Part shown: piece by piece, positions 17,616 to 26,046 of the stretch | Layout of the letters: the number at the start of each line of letters is the position of its first letter | Position numbering within the stretch: position 1 is the stretch's first letter | Origin: Planctomycetota bacterium | GTDB taxonomy: Bacteria > Planctomycetota > UBA1135 > UBA2386 | NCBI GenBank assembly: GCA_016872675.1 | Contig: VGZG01000022.1 | Location: 1 to 47,101 of the forward strand | Length of the DNA: 47,101 nucleotides | Reading direction: 5' to 3' | Translations under genes and position numbers: made by a program | The notes under the pieces: generated by a model | What the model was told of the DNA's origin: nothing | Database searches by the model: none | The model's input: the letters and a program-made list of their open reading frames with translations, nothing else

Positions 17616-17633
17616 CGCAGTTTGTAAACTGCG
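17616..17633. promoter_or_regulatory. 18-bp palindrome between XRE regulator and rsmJ
   Basis: CGCAGTTT-GT-AAACTGCG, 8-bp perfect arms. It lies 20 bp before the rsmJ ATG and 189 bp upstream of the XRE gene, in a stretch visibly richer in A/T than the surroundings. A regulator binding site is inferred. Confidence 0.4.
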
Positions 17634-17652
17634 GCGCAGCGAATCGACGCGC

Positions 17653-18402
17653 ATGCGACCTAGCAGCCTTAGGCCGACGGTAACACTAGCGCCGAGTTCC
17701 GTTGCCTCGGATTCCACACGCGCCGCGGCGTACGGGGTGCCGGCGGCCCCCGTGCGCGACCCGGGCGCATGGCAGTTGGTGCGCGACGGCTGCCGCATGA
17801 CGCTCTGCGGCCCGGTCGCCGACGGTGCCCTGGCGATCGATCTCGACCTCGCGCAAGGCCCCCTGTCCCGCAGACTACGGCAGGCGCGGGGCGACGACCC
17901 GCTGGCCCGCGCCGTTGGCCTCGGCAAGGCGGCGACGCCGCCGCGGTTGGTCGACGCCACCGCCGGGCTCGGCCGCGACGCCATGACGCTCGCTCACCTC
18001 GGCTGCCCGGTGCTCGCCATCGAGCGCGTGCCCGCGCTCGCCTACCTCGTCGCCGCCGCGATCGAAGGCACGTGGCTCGCGCGCAACCTGACCGTACGCC
18101 TCGGCGACGCGGTGGCGATGTTGGCCGGACTCGCCGACGCCAACCGGCCGGACGTCGTCCTGCTCGACCCGATGTTCGAAGAGCAGGGCAACGCGCAGGT
18201 GAAGAAGGCCATGCAGGCCTGCCGCGCGCTCGCCGGCCCGCCGGACGACCCGGCGCCATTGTTCGCCGCCGCGCGCCGCGCGGCCCGCGAACGCGTGGTG
18301 GTCAAGCGCGAGGCCTCGGCGCCGCCGCTCGCGGGCGAGCCGTCGTTCGCCGTCGCCGGCGAACGCGTGCGCTTCGACGTCTACCTGGCGCCGCCGCGGT
18401 AG
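17653..18402 (+). CDS. rsmJ: 16S rRNA (guanine1516-N2)-methyltransferase RsmJ-like
   Basis: 249 aa. SAM-dependent methyltransferase. LVDATAGLGRDAMTLAHLGCPVLAIER is the RsmJ SAM motif (DATAGLGRDA), VVLLDPMFEEQ..VKKAM is its catalytic-region DPMF motif, and RVVVKR..APPLAG closes the domain. The start is uncertain: the first 25 residues are not conserved. The last 22 bp overlap tail-to-tail with prmA on the other strand. RsmJ is mostly known from Gammaproteobacteria; the match of motifs here is strong nevertheless. Confidence 0.85.
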   Translation: MRPSSLRPTVTLAPSSVASDSTRAAAYGVPAAPVRDPGAWQLVRDGCRMTLCGPVADGALAIDLDLAQGPLSRRLRQARGDDPLARAVGLGKAATPPRLVDATAGLGRDAMTLAHLGCPVLAIERVPALAYLVAAAIEGTWLARNLTVRLGDAVAMLAGLADANRPDVVLLDPMFEEQGNAQVKKAMQACRALAGPPDDPAPLFAAARRAARERVVVKREASAPPLAGEPSFAVAGERVRFDVYLAPPR

Positions 18403-19160
18403 CCGACGCTGGTGAAGTCGCCGACCGTCACCCGGTAGGCGACCGGCGCCCCCACCATCGCGCCAACCGCGTCGACCTCGTGCGCGCGCAAACCGCTGAG
18501 CACGAGCGCGTGGCGGCGCTGCCAGCGCGCGAGCATCGCCGGCATCGCCGCGCGCAGTTCGCTGCCGGTCATGTTCGCCACCATGCCGTGCACGGCCGGC
18601 AATGTCTCGGCGCCGCCGAGGAACACATCGGCCTGCGGCAGCAGTTCGCGCGTCGCCATGACCGCCGATTCCTCGATGTCGCACGCGGCGATGCGCGGGC
18701 AGCCGCGCGCGTGCGCGTACAGGGCGAGGATGCCCGAGCCCGCGCCGACGTCGGCGAACGTCGGCGGCGCGTCCCACAGCGCGTGCAGGCAGCGCAGCGC
18801 CGCCTGCGTGCTACCGTGCTCGCCGCTGCCAAAGGCGCCGCCGCGCGGCACCACCAACTCGACGCCCGCGAAGCCCGCTGGGCGCGCGACCCACGGCGGC
18901 CGCACCAGCAGGTCGGCGGCGACGAGGATCGGCCGGTCGGCCTCGAGTCCGGTGATCGTCGCAGCCTGCGGATCGACGGCGATCTCGCGCACGACGACGG
19001 CAGGAAACGGCAATGGTGGCAACTGCGTGGCCAGCCAGACGGTCAGCGCGTCGTCGCCTTCGAGCGCGCCATGGACATCGGCGTGCACGTGCAGCCAGTC
19101 GAGCGCCGCAGCGGCGTCGGCGCCGCGCAGTTCGTAGACGCGCGGCGCGGCCGGCGTCAC
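18381..19160 (-). CDS. PrmA-like ribosomal protein L11 methyltransferase
   Basis: 259 aa, GTG start overlapping the coaC stop by 4 bp. The substrate-loop motif is GGAFGSGEHGSTQAALRCL (PrmA: GxAFGTGxHxTT), followed by the SAM motif FADVGAGSGILALYA and the acidic CDIEESAV. The motif IV position reads ANMTGSEL, where PrmA has ANILAxPL. The N-terminal domain is poorly conserved, so the substrate could be L11 or another protein. Downstream it overlaps rsmJ convergently by 22 bp. Confidence 0.75.
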   Translation of the reverse strand: MTPAAPRVYELRGADAAAALDWLHVHADVHGALEGDDALTVWLATQLPPLPFPAVVVREIAVDPQAATITGLEADRPILVAADLLVRPPWVARPAGFAGVELVVPRGGAFGSGEHGSTQAALRCLHALWDAPPTFADVGAGSGILALYAHARGCPRIAACDIEESAVMATRELLPQADVFLGGAETLPAVHGMVANMTGSELRAAMPAMLARWQRRHALVLSGLRAHEVDAVGAMVGAPVAYRVTVGDFTSVGYRGGAR

Positions 19161-19708
19161 GCCGGCATCCCGAGAAGCTGCAGCGCGCGCGCGAGGATCG
19201 CTTCGGGTTCCACCATGCGGCCGATCGCGTCGTAGCCTTCCGCCAGATGCCCCTCGACCGGGCCGAGCACGTGCACGCCGCGGGCCCTGAGCCGCGCGAC
19301 GTTCTCCTGTGTCGCCGCCGCCAGCCACATGGCGTCGTTCATCGCCGGACAGACCAGCAGCGGGCAGCGCGAAGTCAGCGCCAGCAGCGACACCGGGTCG
19401 TCGGCGGCGCCGGCCGCGAGGCGCGACAGCACGCCCGCGGTCGCCGGCGCGATCACATACAGGTCGGCGGCCTTGCCGGCGGCGATGTGCGGCGCGCTGC
19501 CGTCAGCGTCGATCTGCGTCGTCGACAGGATCGCCTTCTTGCCGGTCAGGCCCTCGAACGTCAGCGCGACGACGTACTCCTGCGCGCCCGCAGTCATCGC
19601 GACGCGCACGCCGACGCCCTTCTGCACGAGGCGGCTGGCGAGGAAACAGGCCTTGTAGGCGGCGATGCCGCCGCCGACGCCGAGCAGGACGTTCTTGGTC
19701 ATGGCCAT
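19157..19708 (-). CDS. coaC: Stand-alone phosphopantothenoylcysteine decarboxylase (CoaC domain)
   Basis: 183 aa. An HFCD-family flavoprotein that decarboxylates phosphopantothenoylcysteine in coenzyme A synthesis. GVGGGIAAYKA is the FMN-binding start, the active-site His is in SAPHIAAGKAADLYVIAPATA, and CPAMNDAMW is the substrate-recognition clamp. The CoaB synthetase domain usually fused to CoaC is absent, and there is no room for it, so CoaB must be encoded elsewhere. AAGGAG lies 5 nt before the ATG at 19708; an ATG at 19702 would give the 4-bp overlap common here. It sits between gmk and prmA. Confidence 0.88.
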   Translation of the reverse strand: MAMTKNVLLGVGGGIAAYKACFLASRLVQKGVGVRVAMTAGAQEYVVALTFEGLTGKKAILSTTQIDADGSAPHIAAGKAADLYVIAPATAGVLSRLAAGAADDPVSLLALTSRCPLLVCPAMNDAMWLAAATQENVARLRARGVHVLGPVEGHLAEGYDAIGRMVEPEAILARALQLLGMPA

Positions 19709-20274
19709 AGCATCTCCTTGACGGCCCGGATGGTCTGGTCGAGGTCGATGTTCTCGATCGTCACATCGTACAGCCGCCGGCCGGCGACGGTCTCGCGCGC
19801 CGCGGCGAGCTCTTCCTCGGCGATGCGCACGCGCTGGTCGATCTCGACCAGGTCGTTGCTGCCGCGATTGACGAGCCGGCGGCGCAGTTCGGCGATGCTC
19901 GGCGGCGCGATGAACACATAGAGCCCCTCGATGCCGCGCTCGCGCAGTTGGCGGGTGCCCTTGACCTCGATCTCAACGAGGAACGTCTTGCCGCGCGCGA
20001 GCGCTGCGTCCATCGGCCAGCGCGGCGTGCCATACAGGTTGCCATTGTACGTCGCCCACTCGAGGAACTGGTTCTCCGACAGGCGGCGCTGGAAGTCGTC
20101 GCGCGAGAGGAAGTGGTAGTCGACGCCGTCGCGCTCGTCGTCGCGCCTGCAGCGAGTCGTCGCGCTGACCGAGAACTCGACTTCGGGGTGCTGCTTCAGC
20201 GCCCGGCAGACCGAGGTCTTGCCGGCCCCTGAGGGCCCCGAGATCACCACCAGCTTGCCGCGCGCGCCGCTCAT
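19699..20274 (-). CDS. gmk: Guanylate kinase
   Basis: 191 aa. Phosphorylates GMP to GDP. The P-loop is GPSGAGKTS, with SATTR and GVDYHFLS for GMP binding, EWATYNGNLYGTP and LVEIEVKGTRQL as in all bacterial Gmk, and the lid around RLVNRG. It overlaps yicC by 4 bp; yicC-gmk is a widely conserved pair. Confidence 0.97.
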   Translation of the reverse strand: MSGARGKLVVISGPSGAGKTSVCRALKQHPEVEFSVSATTRCRRDDERDGVDYHFLSRDDFQRRLSENQFLEWATYNGNLYGTPRWPMDAALARGKTFLVEIEVKGTRQLRERGIEGLYVFIAPPSIAELRRRLVNRGSNDLVEIDQRVRIAEEELAAARETVAGRRLYDVTIENIDLDQTIRAVKEMLWP

Positions 20275-21155
20275 TGCAGATTGGCCGCCTGTTCCTTCAT
20301 GCGTTCGATGTGGGCCTTCATCGCCACGGTTGCGTGCGCGATCGCGGCGTCGGGCGACTTGGCGCCCAGCGTGTTGGTCTCGCGGTGCAGTTCCTGCAGC
20401 AAGAACTCGAGGCGCTTGCCGACCTCGCCGCCGCCCTGCAGCAGCGCCCGCAGCGCCGCCGTGTGGGCGCGCAGGCGCTGCAACTCCTCGGCGACGTCGA
20501 TGCGGTCGGCGTACAGAGCGACCTCGCGCACCAGCTCGGCGGCCGGCGCGACCGACGCCGACGAAGGCGCCTGCGCGGCGAACTCCTGCACGCGCTGCAG
20601 CAGGCGCTGGCGGTACGCGTCGAGCAGTTGCGGCGCGCGCGCGGCGACCTCGTCGGCGCGCGCTTCGTGCGCGTTGAGCTCGTCGAGCACCGCGGCGGCG
20701 GTGCGCTGGCCTTCGGCGGCGCGACGCGCGAGCAGTTCGCCGATCGCCTGCTCGAACAGCGCCAGCAAGCGCGGCGGCAGCGGCCGCGACGTCAGCGGCT
20801 CGCCCTGCCGCGCCGCCTGCGCGGCGCCGAGCACATCGGACAGGCGCGGCGCATCGAGCTTCAGGTCAGCGGCGAGCGCGCGCAGGCCGGCCGCGACTTC
20901 GCGCATGGTCACGGCGTCGGGCAGCGCGCCGCTCTGCTGGGCGCGCTCGAGCACGACGGTCAGGCTGCCGCGGCCGACGCGGGCGCGCAGCAGTTCGTCG
21001 ATCGCCGCCTCGTAGGCGCTGCAGGCGTTGGGCAGGCGCAACTTGGCGGCGAAGCCGCGGCCATTGACCGAGCGGACCTCGACGCGGACCTCGCCCGCCT
21101 CGCTGGCGCCGGCGGCGAGGCCGACGCCCGTCATGCTCTGGACCGGCTGCCCCAT
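20271..21155 (-). CDS. yicC: YicC family endoribonuclease-like protein
   Basis: 294 aa, the usual length. It starts MGQPVQSMTGVGLA, matching the family's SMTGFG, with the VEVRSVNGRGFAAKLRLP motif and the DUF1732 C-terminus GKRLEFLLQELHRETNTLGAKSPD. YicC proteins are reported endoribonucleases acting on small RNAs in E. coli. It is coupled to gmk by a 4-bp overlap. Confidence 0.94.
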   Translation of the reverse strand: MGQPVQSMTGVGLAAGASEAGEVRVEVRSVNGRGFAAKLRLPNACSAYEAAIDELLRARVGRGSLTVVLERAQQSGALPDAVTMREVAAGLRALAADLKLDAPRLSDVLGAAQAARQGEPLTSRPLPPRLLALFEQAIGELLARRAAEGQRTAAAVLDELNAHEARADEVAARAPQLLDAYRQRLLQRVQEFAAQAPSSASVAPAAELVREVALYADRIDVAEELQRLRAHTAALRALLQGGGEVGKRLEFLLQELHRETNTLGAKSPDAAIAHATVAMKAHIERMKEQAANLQ

Positions 21156-21165
21156 GCGCGGGTGC

Positions 21166-21182
21166 GGCGCGCAGCGCGCGCC
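21166..21182 (-). terminator. 7-bp hairpin after secG
   Basis: GGCGCGC and GCGCGCC with a 3-nt loop lie in the 34-bp gap between the secG stop and the yicC start. It may end the DAHP synthase-tpiA-secG transcript. No T-run. Confidence 0.4.
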
Positions 21183-21189
21183 AGGCGGC

Positions 21190-21423
21190 TCAGCCGGCGT
21201 TCCAGGTCGAGCTGATCAGGATCGCCGAGCCACAGAAGGCCGTGGCGAGCGTGAAGGTGAAGCGGTTGATGCCGCCCGACTTCACGCCGAAGGTCTCGGC
21301 GCCCATGCCGCCGAAGGCCTCGGCGAGCCCGCCGCCCTTGGGCTCCTGCAGCAGAATCACCACCGACAAAAGCAGCGCGGAAGCGAAGAACAGGAACCAG
21401 CCGACGTAGTGGAGGATGAGCAT
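21190..21423 (-). CDS. secG: Preprotein translocase subunit SecG
   Basis: 77 aa. Two transmembrane helices (about 7-27 and 55-72) flank the conserved loop VILLQEPKGGGLAEAFGG, followed by FGVKSGG, the hallmark of SecG. It is an accessory subunit of the SecYEG protein channel. Located after tpiA, an arrangement common in many bacteria. Confidence 0.94.
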   Translation of the reverse strand: MLILHYVGWFLFFASALLLSVVILLQEPKGGGLAEAFGGMGAETFGVKSGGINRFTFTLATAFCGSAILISSTWNAG

Positions 21424-21477
21424 GGCGGGGCGGGGGTTGTTTTCGGGGGTGAAGGAGGGCGCGCCGGCGCGGGCGGT

Positions 21478-22248
21478 TCAGCGCTTGTCGTACTCGATGA
21501 TGGGCAGGAACGTCTCGGCTTGCAGGCTGGCGCCGCCGACCAGCAGGCCGTCGACGTTCTCGATCGCCATCAGTTCCTTGGCGTTGTCGGGCTTGACGCT
21601 GCCGCCGTAGAGGATGCGCATGAGGTTAGTGGCCTCGTCGCCGAGGCGCTGCACCAGCCACTTGCGGATCGTGCGGTGCGCCAGGTCGACCTGCTCGGTG
21701 GTCGCGGTCTCGCCAGTGCCGATCGCCCAGACCGGCTCGTAGGCGATCGTGACTCGGTGCGCGTCGGCGGCGACGATCTTCTCGAAGCCGGACTCGAGCT
21801 GGCGCTTGAGCACGCGGTCGGTCTTGGAGCCCTTGCGCTCGTCGAGCGTCTCACCAACGCAGTAGATCGGCAGCAGGTCGGTGTCGAGCGCGACGCGGAC
21901 CTTGCGGCCCATCCACTCGTCCGGCTCGTGGAAAACATGGCGACGCTCGCTGTGGCCGATCAGCACGCGATCGGCGCCGACCTCGCGCAGCATGCGCGGG
22001 GCCAGTTCGCCGGTGAACGCGCCATTCTGCTCGAACCAGATGTTCTGGCCGCCGCAGCCGAGCGGCGAGCCCTGCGCGACCGCGGTCGCGTCGGCGAGGT
22101 AGATCGCCGGCACGAACACGGCGACCTCGCGGTCGTTGCCGTCGCCGAGCCGCGCCTTGATCGTCTTGATCAGGTCGAGCGACTTCAGCCGGTCGAGGTT
22201 CATCTTCCAGTTGCCGGCGATGTACGGCTTGCGGGCACGGTTAGTCAC
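21478..22248 (-). CDS. tpiA: Triosephosphate isomerase
   Basis: 256 aa, GTG start. Interconverts dihydroxyacetone phosphate and glyceraldehyde-3-phosphate. GNWKMN gives the active-site Asn and Lys, IGHSERR the catalytic His, AYEPVWAIGTG the catalytic Glu and loop 6, and LYGGSVKPDN the phosphate loop. The start overlaps the stop of the DAHP synthase gene by 4 bp. Confidence 0.97.
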   Translation of the reverse strand: MTNRARKPYIAGNWKMNLDRLKSLDLIKTIKARLGDGNDREVAVFVPAIYLADATAVAQGSPLGCGGQNIWFEQNGAFTGELAPRMLREVGADRVLIGHSERRHVFHEPDEWMGRKVRVALDTDLLPIYCVGETLDERKGSKTDRVLKRQLESGFEKIVAADAHRVTIAYEPVWAIGTGETATTEQVDLAHRTIRKWLVQRLGDEATNLMRILYGGSVKPDNAKELMAIENVDGLLVGGASLQAETFLPIIEYDKR

Positions 22249-23156
22249 GGAGCGATGGCCTGGTCGTCAAAGGTGTCGATGGTCGGCAGGTCGGCGCCGA
22301 CGGCGGCACCTCGCGCCCAACGCTTGCCCACCAGGGGAACGAGACGCCGCAATTCCGCCGCCAACTGCGCGAACTCCGCCGGCCGCAGCGCCTGCTTGCC
22401 GTCGCTGAGCGCGATCTCCGGCTGCGCGTGCACCTCGATGAGCAGGCCGTCGGCCCCGGCGGCCGCGGCCGCGCGCGCCATCGCCGGCACCAGGCTGGCT
22501 TCGCCGGTGCCGTGGCTCGGATCGACGATCACCGGCAGCGGCGACCGCTGCTTGATCACCGGCACGGCGGCGAGGTCGAGCACGTAGCGCGTCGCCGGGT
22601 CGAAGCCGCGGACGCCGCGCTCGCACAGCACGACGTTGTCGTTGCCTTCCTGCAGGATGTACTCGGCGGCGTGCAGCAGTTCGTCGATCGTCGCCGCCGC
22701 GCCGCGCTTGAGCAGCACCGGCCGGCGCTGGCGACCGACCTCGCGCAACAGCGGAAAGTTCTGCATGTTGCGGCTGCCGACCTGGAGGATCGCGGCGTGC
22801 TCGGCGACGAGGTTGACGTCGCGCGGGTCCATCACCTCGGTGACGACCGGCAGGCCGGTGCGGCGGCTGGCCTCGGCCAGCAGCAGCAGGCCGCTCTCGC
22901 CCAGGCCCTGGAACGACTTGGGCGACGTCCGCGGCTTGAAGACGCCGCCGCGCAGCACAGCCGCGCCGGCAGCGGCAACTGTGTCGGCCACCGTGAACAG
23001 CAATTCGCGGGTCTCGACCGCGCATGGGCCAGCCATGACGACGAAGTAGTCGCCGCCGATGGCCAGGCCGGGAGCTAGGGAAACGGACTTGCGCAAGCGT
23101 GCCGGATTGCCGGGGGAAAGCCGGAAGACAGTAGGACAGAATGAGTAAGGGGTCAA
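22245..23156 (-). CDS. aroF: 3-deoxy-7-phosphoheptulonate (DAHP) synthase, KDPG-aldolase-like type I-beta
   Basis: 303 aa. First step of the shikimate pathway. AGPCAVE, RGGVFKPRTSPKSFQGLG, LQVGSRNMQNF, LLKRGAAATIDE, CERGVRGFD and DPSHGTGEASLVP are all the expected substrate and metal-binding motifs. IEVHAQPEIALSDGKQAL near the C-terminus is also typical. No ACT or chorismate mutase domain is fused. The start is uncertain: TTG at 23156 is preceded by GAGGG; TTG at 23096 would still keep the conserved beta strand IGGDYFVVMAGPC. Confidence 0.93.
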   Translation of the reverse strand: MTPYSFCPTVFRLSPGNPARLRKSVSLAPGLAIGGDYFVVMAGPCAVETRELLFTVADTVAAAGAAVLRGGVFKPRTSPKSFQGLGESGLLLLAEASRRTGLPVVTEVMDPRDVNLVAEHAAILQVGSRNMQNFPLLREVGRQRRPVLLKRGAAATIDELLHAAEYILQEGNDNVVLCERGVRGFDPATRYVLDLAAVPVIKQRSPLPVIVDPSHGTGEASLVPAMARAAAAAGADGLLIEVHAQPEIALSDGKQALRPAEFAQLAAELRRLVPLVGKRWARGAAVGADLPTIDTFDDQAIAP

Positions 23157-23207
23157 ATGCCAGGGGCCCTCAAGGCTGCCGCGGCGTCAACGACCGTCAT
23201 AGTCGAG

Positions 23208-24590
23208 TCAGCCTTCCGGCGCGTTCAGGATCGTCTCGCTGCGCACCGCCTTGAGCGGCGTCTGCGCCACCGGCAGGTCCATCGGCAACTCCGGCCGGCC
23301 GCAAGCGAGGGCCTGCAGCGACGGGCCACAGATGCGCGCCTGGCACGGGCCCATGCCGGCGCGACAGCCGATCTTGATCGCGCGGTGCGAGCCGCCGTGC
23401 AACGCCGCCGCTGCCTTGGCGCGCGCCAACGTCACGTCCTCGCAGCGGCAAACGATCGTTTCCGGCTGCGCCAGTTCGTGCAGGCCAGGCAGGGGCGCGA
23501 ACGCGCGCAGCAGCGCATCGGCGGCCTTGCGTTCGCGCGCGGCCTTGCGCGCGATCCCGGCGGCGATCGGCGCGCCGCGCGCCAGCCGCACGATCGCGGC
23601 GGCGGCGAGTTCGCCCTCGGCCATCGCCACCTCGGCGCCACCGATGCCGCATGCTTCGCCGACCGCGTACACGCCGGCGACCGAAGTGCGCTGCTCGGCG
23701 TCGACGACGAGGCAGTGGCCGCCGCGCGCCGGCAGCAGGCGCGACGCGCAGCCGAGCAACAGGCCGGCCTCGATCGATGGCACGAGGCCGAAGCCGGCGC
23801 CGACGACGTCGACCTCGATGGTGCGCGCGGTCTCGCGCCGCGGCCGGCCGTCGGCGTCGACCTTGCCGATGGTCGCGCGCTGCACGCGGCCGTCGCCCTC
23901 GACGCCGAACACCGTCCACCCCCACTGCAGCTTCACGCCGGCGGTGAGCAGCTTGCGGCCGTACCACAGCGCCTCGCGCAACCGCGCGCCGTTGCCGAGC
24001 ACGCCGGGGAGCGCGCGCAGCGCCCGCCAGCGCGAACTCGCTTCGAGCGCGGCCACGACCTCGACGCCGGCGGACGCGAGCGCGGTGACCGTCGGCAGCA
24101 GCAGCGGCCCCGAGCCAACGACGAGCGCGCGCTTGCCCGGCACGACGCCAAAGCCCCGCACCATCACCTGCAGCGCGCCGGCGGTGAGCACGCCAGGCAG
24201 CGTCCAACCGGGGAACGGGATGCAGCGGTCGTAGGCGCCGGGTGCGAGCACGATGTGCTTGCAGCGCAGCAGCCACGACGCGCCATCCTGCTCGAACCAC
24301 AGCCGGCCAGGCTTGGCGTCCCACACCGAAGCGCCGCTGCGCAGTTCGACCTTGCTCGCGCCGAAGCCGTCGATCAGCGCATGGCCGTGCGCGTGGCTCG
24401 GCGGCTCGGCGATCGCCGCGTGCGGCGCCCCCGGCGGCAGCTGGCGGAAGATCTGGCCGCCGGCGCGGTGGCCTTCGTCGAGCACGACGACGCAGAGGCC
24501 GGCGGCCGCCAGCGCCTTGGCCGCAGCCATGCCGCCGGGGCCGGCGCCGAGCACGCCGACGTCGGCGTCGACGATGCGTTCGCCGCTCAC
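23208..24590 (-). CDS. FAD/NAD(P)-binding subunit of a heterotrimeric flavoenzyme (HcnB/OoxA-like)
   Basis: 460 aa, GTG start overlapping the ferredoxin-like gene by 4 bp. The N-terminal FAD Rossmann motif is GVLGAGPGGMAAAKAL, the second nucleotide motif is LVVGSGPLLLPTVTAL, and YAVGEACGIGG is the FAD-closing motif. At about residues 380-425 a BFD-like [2Fe-2S] domain has CRCED and, about 35 residues later, GCRAGMGPCQARIC. This architecture is that of the second subunit of hydrogen-cyanide synthase, nopaline/octopine oxidase and D-hydroxyproline dehydrogenase. The substrate of this complex cannot be read from the sequence. Confidence 0.85.
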   Translation of the reverse strand: MSGERIVDADVGVLGAGPGGMAAAKALAAAGLCVVVLDEGHRAGGQIFRQLPPGAPHAAIAEPPSHAHGHALIDGFGASKVELRSGASVWDAKPGRLWFEQDGASWLLRCKHIVLAPGAYDRCIPFPGWTLPGVLTAGALQVMVRGFGVVPGKRALVVGSGPLLLPTVTALASAGVEVVAALEASSRWRALRALPGVLGNGARLREALWYGRKLLTAGVKLQWGWTVFGVEGDGRVQRATIGKVDADGRPRRETARTIEVDVVGAGFGLVPSIEAGLLLGCASRLLPARGGHCLVVDAEQRTSVAGVYAVGEACGIGGAEVAMAEGELAAAAIVRLARGAPIAAGIARKAARERKAADALLRAFAPLPGLHELAQPETIVCRCEDVTLARAKAAAALHGGSHRAIKIGCRAGMGPCQARICGPSLQALACGRPELPMDLPVAQTPLKAVRSETILNAPEG

Positions 24591-24871
24591 GGCTTGCCTC
24601 CGCGGCGCACGTCCATGCCCTCGCGCACGACCTGCATGCAGCCGCGCACGGTGTCGCCGTCGACGACGACGAGGCACTCGTAGCAGATGCCCATGTTGCA
24701 GAGCACGCCGCGCGGCGCGCCGTCGCGGCTGCTGGCGCGCAACGCCGGTTGGCCGGCGGCCCACAGCGCCATCGCGACGGTGTCGCCGGCGCGCGCTTCG
24801 ACGCGCTGGCCTTCGAACGAGAACGCGACGACCGGGCGGGCGTCGGCGCCGGGCAGACGGGAAGCGCTCAT
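24587..24871 (-). CDS. [2Fe-2S] ferredoxin-like small subunit (HcnA-like)
   Basis: 94 aa. Fer2_4-type fold: FSFEGQRVEARAGDTVAMAL and the cluster motif CNMGICYECLVVVDG with a later C in VRGC. It supplies the small electron-transfer subunit between the two FAD proteins. It overlaps both neighbours by 4 bp, so the three genes form one tightly coupled unit. Confidence 0.9.
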   Translation of the reverse strand: MSASRLPGADARPVVAFSFEGQRVEARAGDTVAMALWAAGQPALRASSRDGAPRGVLCNMGICYECLVVVDGDTVRGCMQVVREGMDVRRGGKP

Positions 24872-26046
24872 CGCAGGAACCTCGCCGGCAGGTACGGCGT
24901 CGCGTCGATCGTCGTCGGCCGGCCGGTGATCTGCTCGGCGAGCAGCCGGCCGGTGATCGGCGACAGCGTGATGCCGAGGCCCTCGTGGCCGGCGGCGATC
25001 CACAGGCCGCGCAGCGGCGGCCACGGCCCGATCAGCGGGCGCTTGTCGAGCGAATACGGTCGCAGGCCGACCCAGGTGCGGACGATCGGCGCGTGCGCGA
25101 GGCCCGGCGCGTAGCGCTGCGCGCGCAGCAGCGAGCGGTGCAGCAGCGCCTTGTTGAGCGTGCGGTCCATGCCGCGGAACTGGCGCGTGCTGCCGATCAG
25201 GCAGCCGCCGTTGCTCTGCGGCTGCATGTTCATCGCGTGCCCGCCCGGATCGTCGGTGCGCGTCGGATCGACCTTGGCCGCGCCATGCGCGAAGCGGATG
25301 TAGCTGATCTCGAGCAACTGCGTCTGGATCGGCGTGACGTGGTGACCAGTGATCGCGAGGTTGCCGGCGCGCGGCACGATCGGCAGCCGCGGCTGGCCCG
25401 CCATCTCGGCGAGTTCGGGCGCCCACACGCCGCAGCAGTTGACGACGTGCTCGGCGTGGATCGCGCCGTTCGCGGTCTGGACCCCCAGCATGCGATCGCC
25501 CTGGCGCAGCATGCCGGTCACCGGCGTGTGCGGGCGGACGTCGACGTTGGGGTTGTGCTTCTGCGCCTGCCGCAGCATCGCGCCGCACGCCATCATCGGC
25601 AGCACCACGCCATCGCCACGGTAGAAGAGCGCGCCGGGCAGGTCGTGCGCGAGGCCGGGCTCGCGGTCGCGCAGCTGCCGCGGGTCGAGGATCTCGGCGC
25701 GATCCCCGTGGTCGGCGAACTGCTGCTGCAGCACCGCGAACAACTCGACGTCGGCCGGGTCGTCGGCGAGGTAGAGCGCGCCGGTCGGGTTGTAGTCGAA
25801 GCCGCCCTCGCGCTCCTCGAGTTCGGCCCACAGCTTCACGCTGGTGGCGCTGAAGGCGTACTCCTGCGCGTCGTCCGGGGTCACCATCAGGTGGCCCATG
25901 CACGAGGCTGAGGCTGCGCCGGCCACGGGGCCGCGGTCGAGCAGCACGATGCGCGCGCCCTTGGGCAGCAGCTCGGCGCAGTGCTGCACGACGGCGCAGC
26001 CGACGATGCCGCCGCCGACGACGATCAGATCCGCAGTCTCTGCCAT
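24868..26046 (-). CDS. DAO-family FAD-dependent oxidoreductase (HcnC / D-amino acid dehydrogenase-like subunit)
   Basis: 392 aa from the ATG at 26046 (MAETADLIVVGGGIVG); upstream in-frame sequence is low-complexity. The FAD motif VVGGGIVGCAVV is followed by LLDRG, the central VVNCCGVWAPELAEMAG and the C-terminal IAAGHEGLGITLSPITG of DAO-type amine oxidases. It is the likely catalytic subunit that oxidises an amine or imino acid, passing electrons to the other two subunits. First gene of the trio, divergent from the fucosidase gene across 145 bp. Confidence 0.87.
   Translation of the reverse strand: MAETADLIVVGGGIVGCAVVQHCAELLPKGARIVLLDRGPVAGAASASCMGHLMVTPDDAQEYAFSATSVKLWAELEEREGGFDYNPTGALYLADDPADVELFAVLQQQFADHGDRAEILDPRQLRDREPGLAHDLPGALFYRGDGVVLPMMACGAMLRQAQKHNPNVDVRPHTPVTGMLRQGDRMLGVQTANGAIHAEHVVNCCGVWAPELAEMAGQPRLPIVPRAGNLAITGHHVTPIQTQLLEISYIRFAHGAAKVDPTRTDDPGGHAMNMQPQSNGGCLIGSTRQFRGMDRTLNKALLHRSLLRAQRYAPGLAHAPIVRTWVGLRPYSLDKRPLIGPWPPLRGLWIAAGHEGLGITLSPITGRLLAEQITGRPTTIDATPYLPARFLR

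Noticed and set aside
23096-23156. Possible separate small gene or leader before the DAHP synthase
   Set aside because: It is in frame with the DAHP synthase and best explained as its N-terminus with an ambiguous TTG start.
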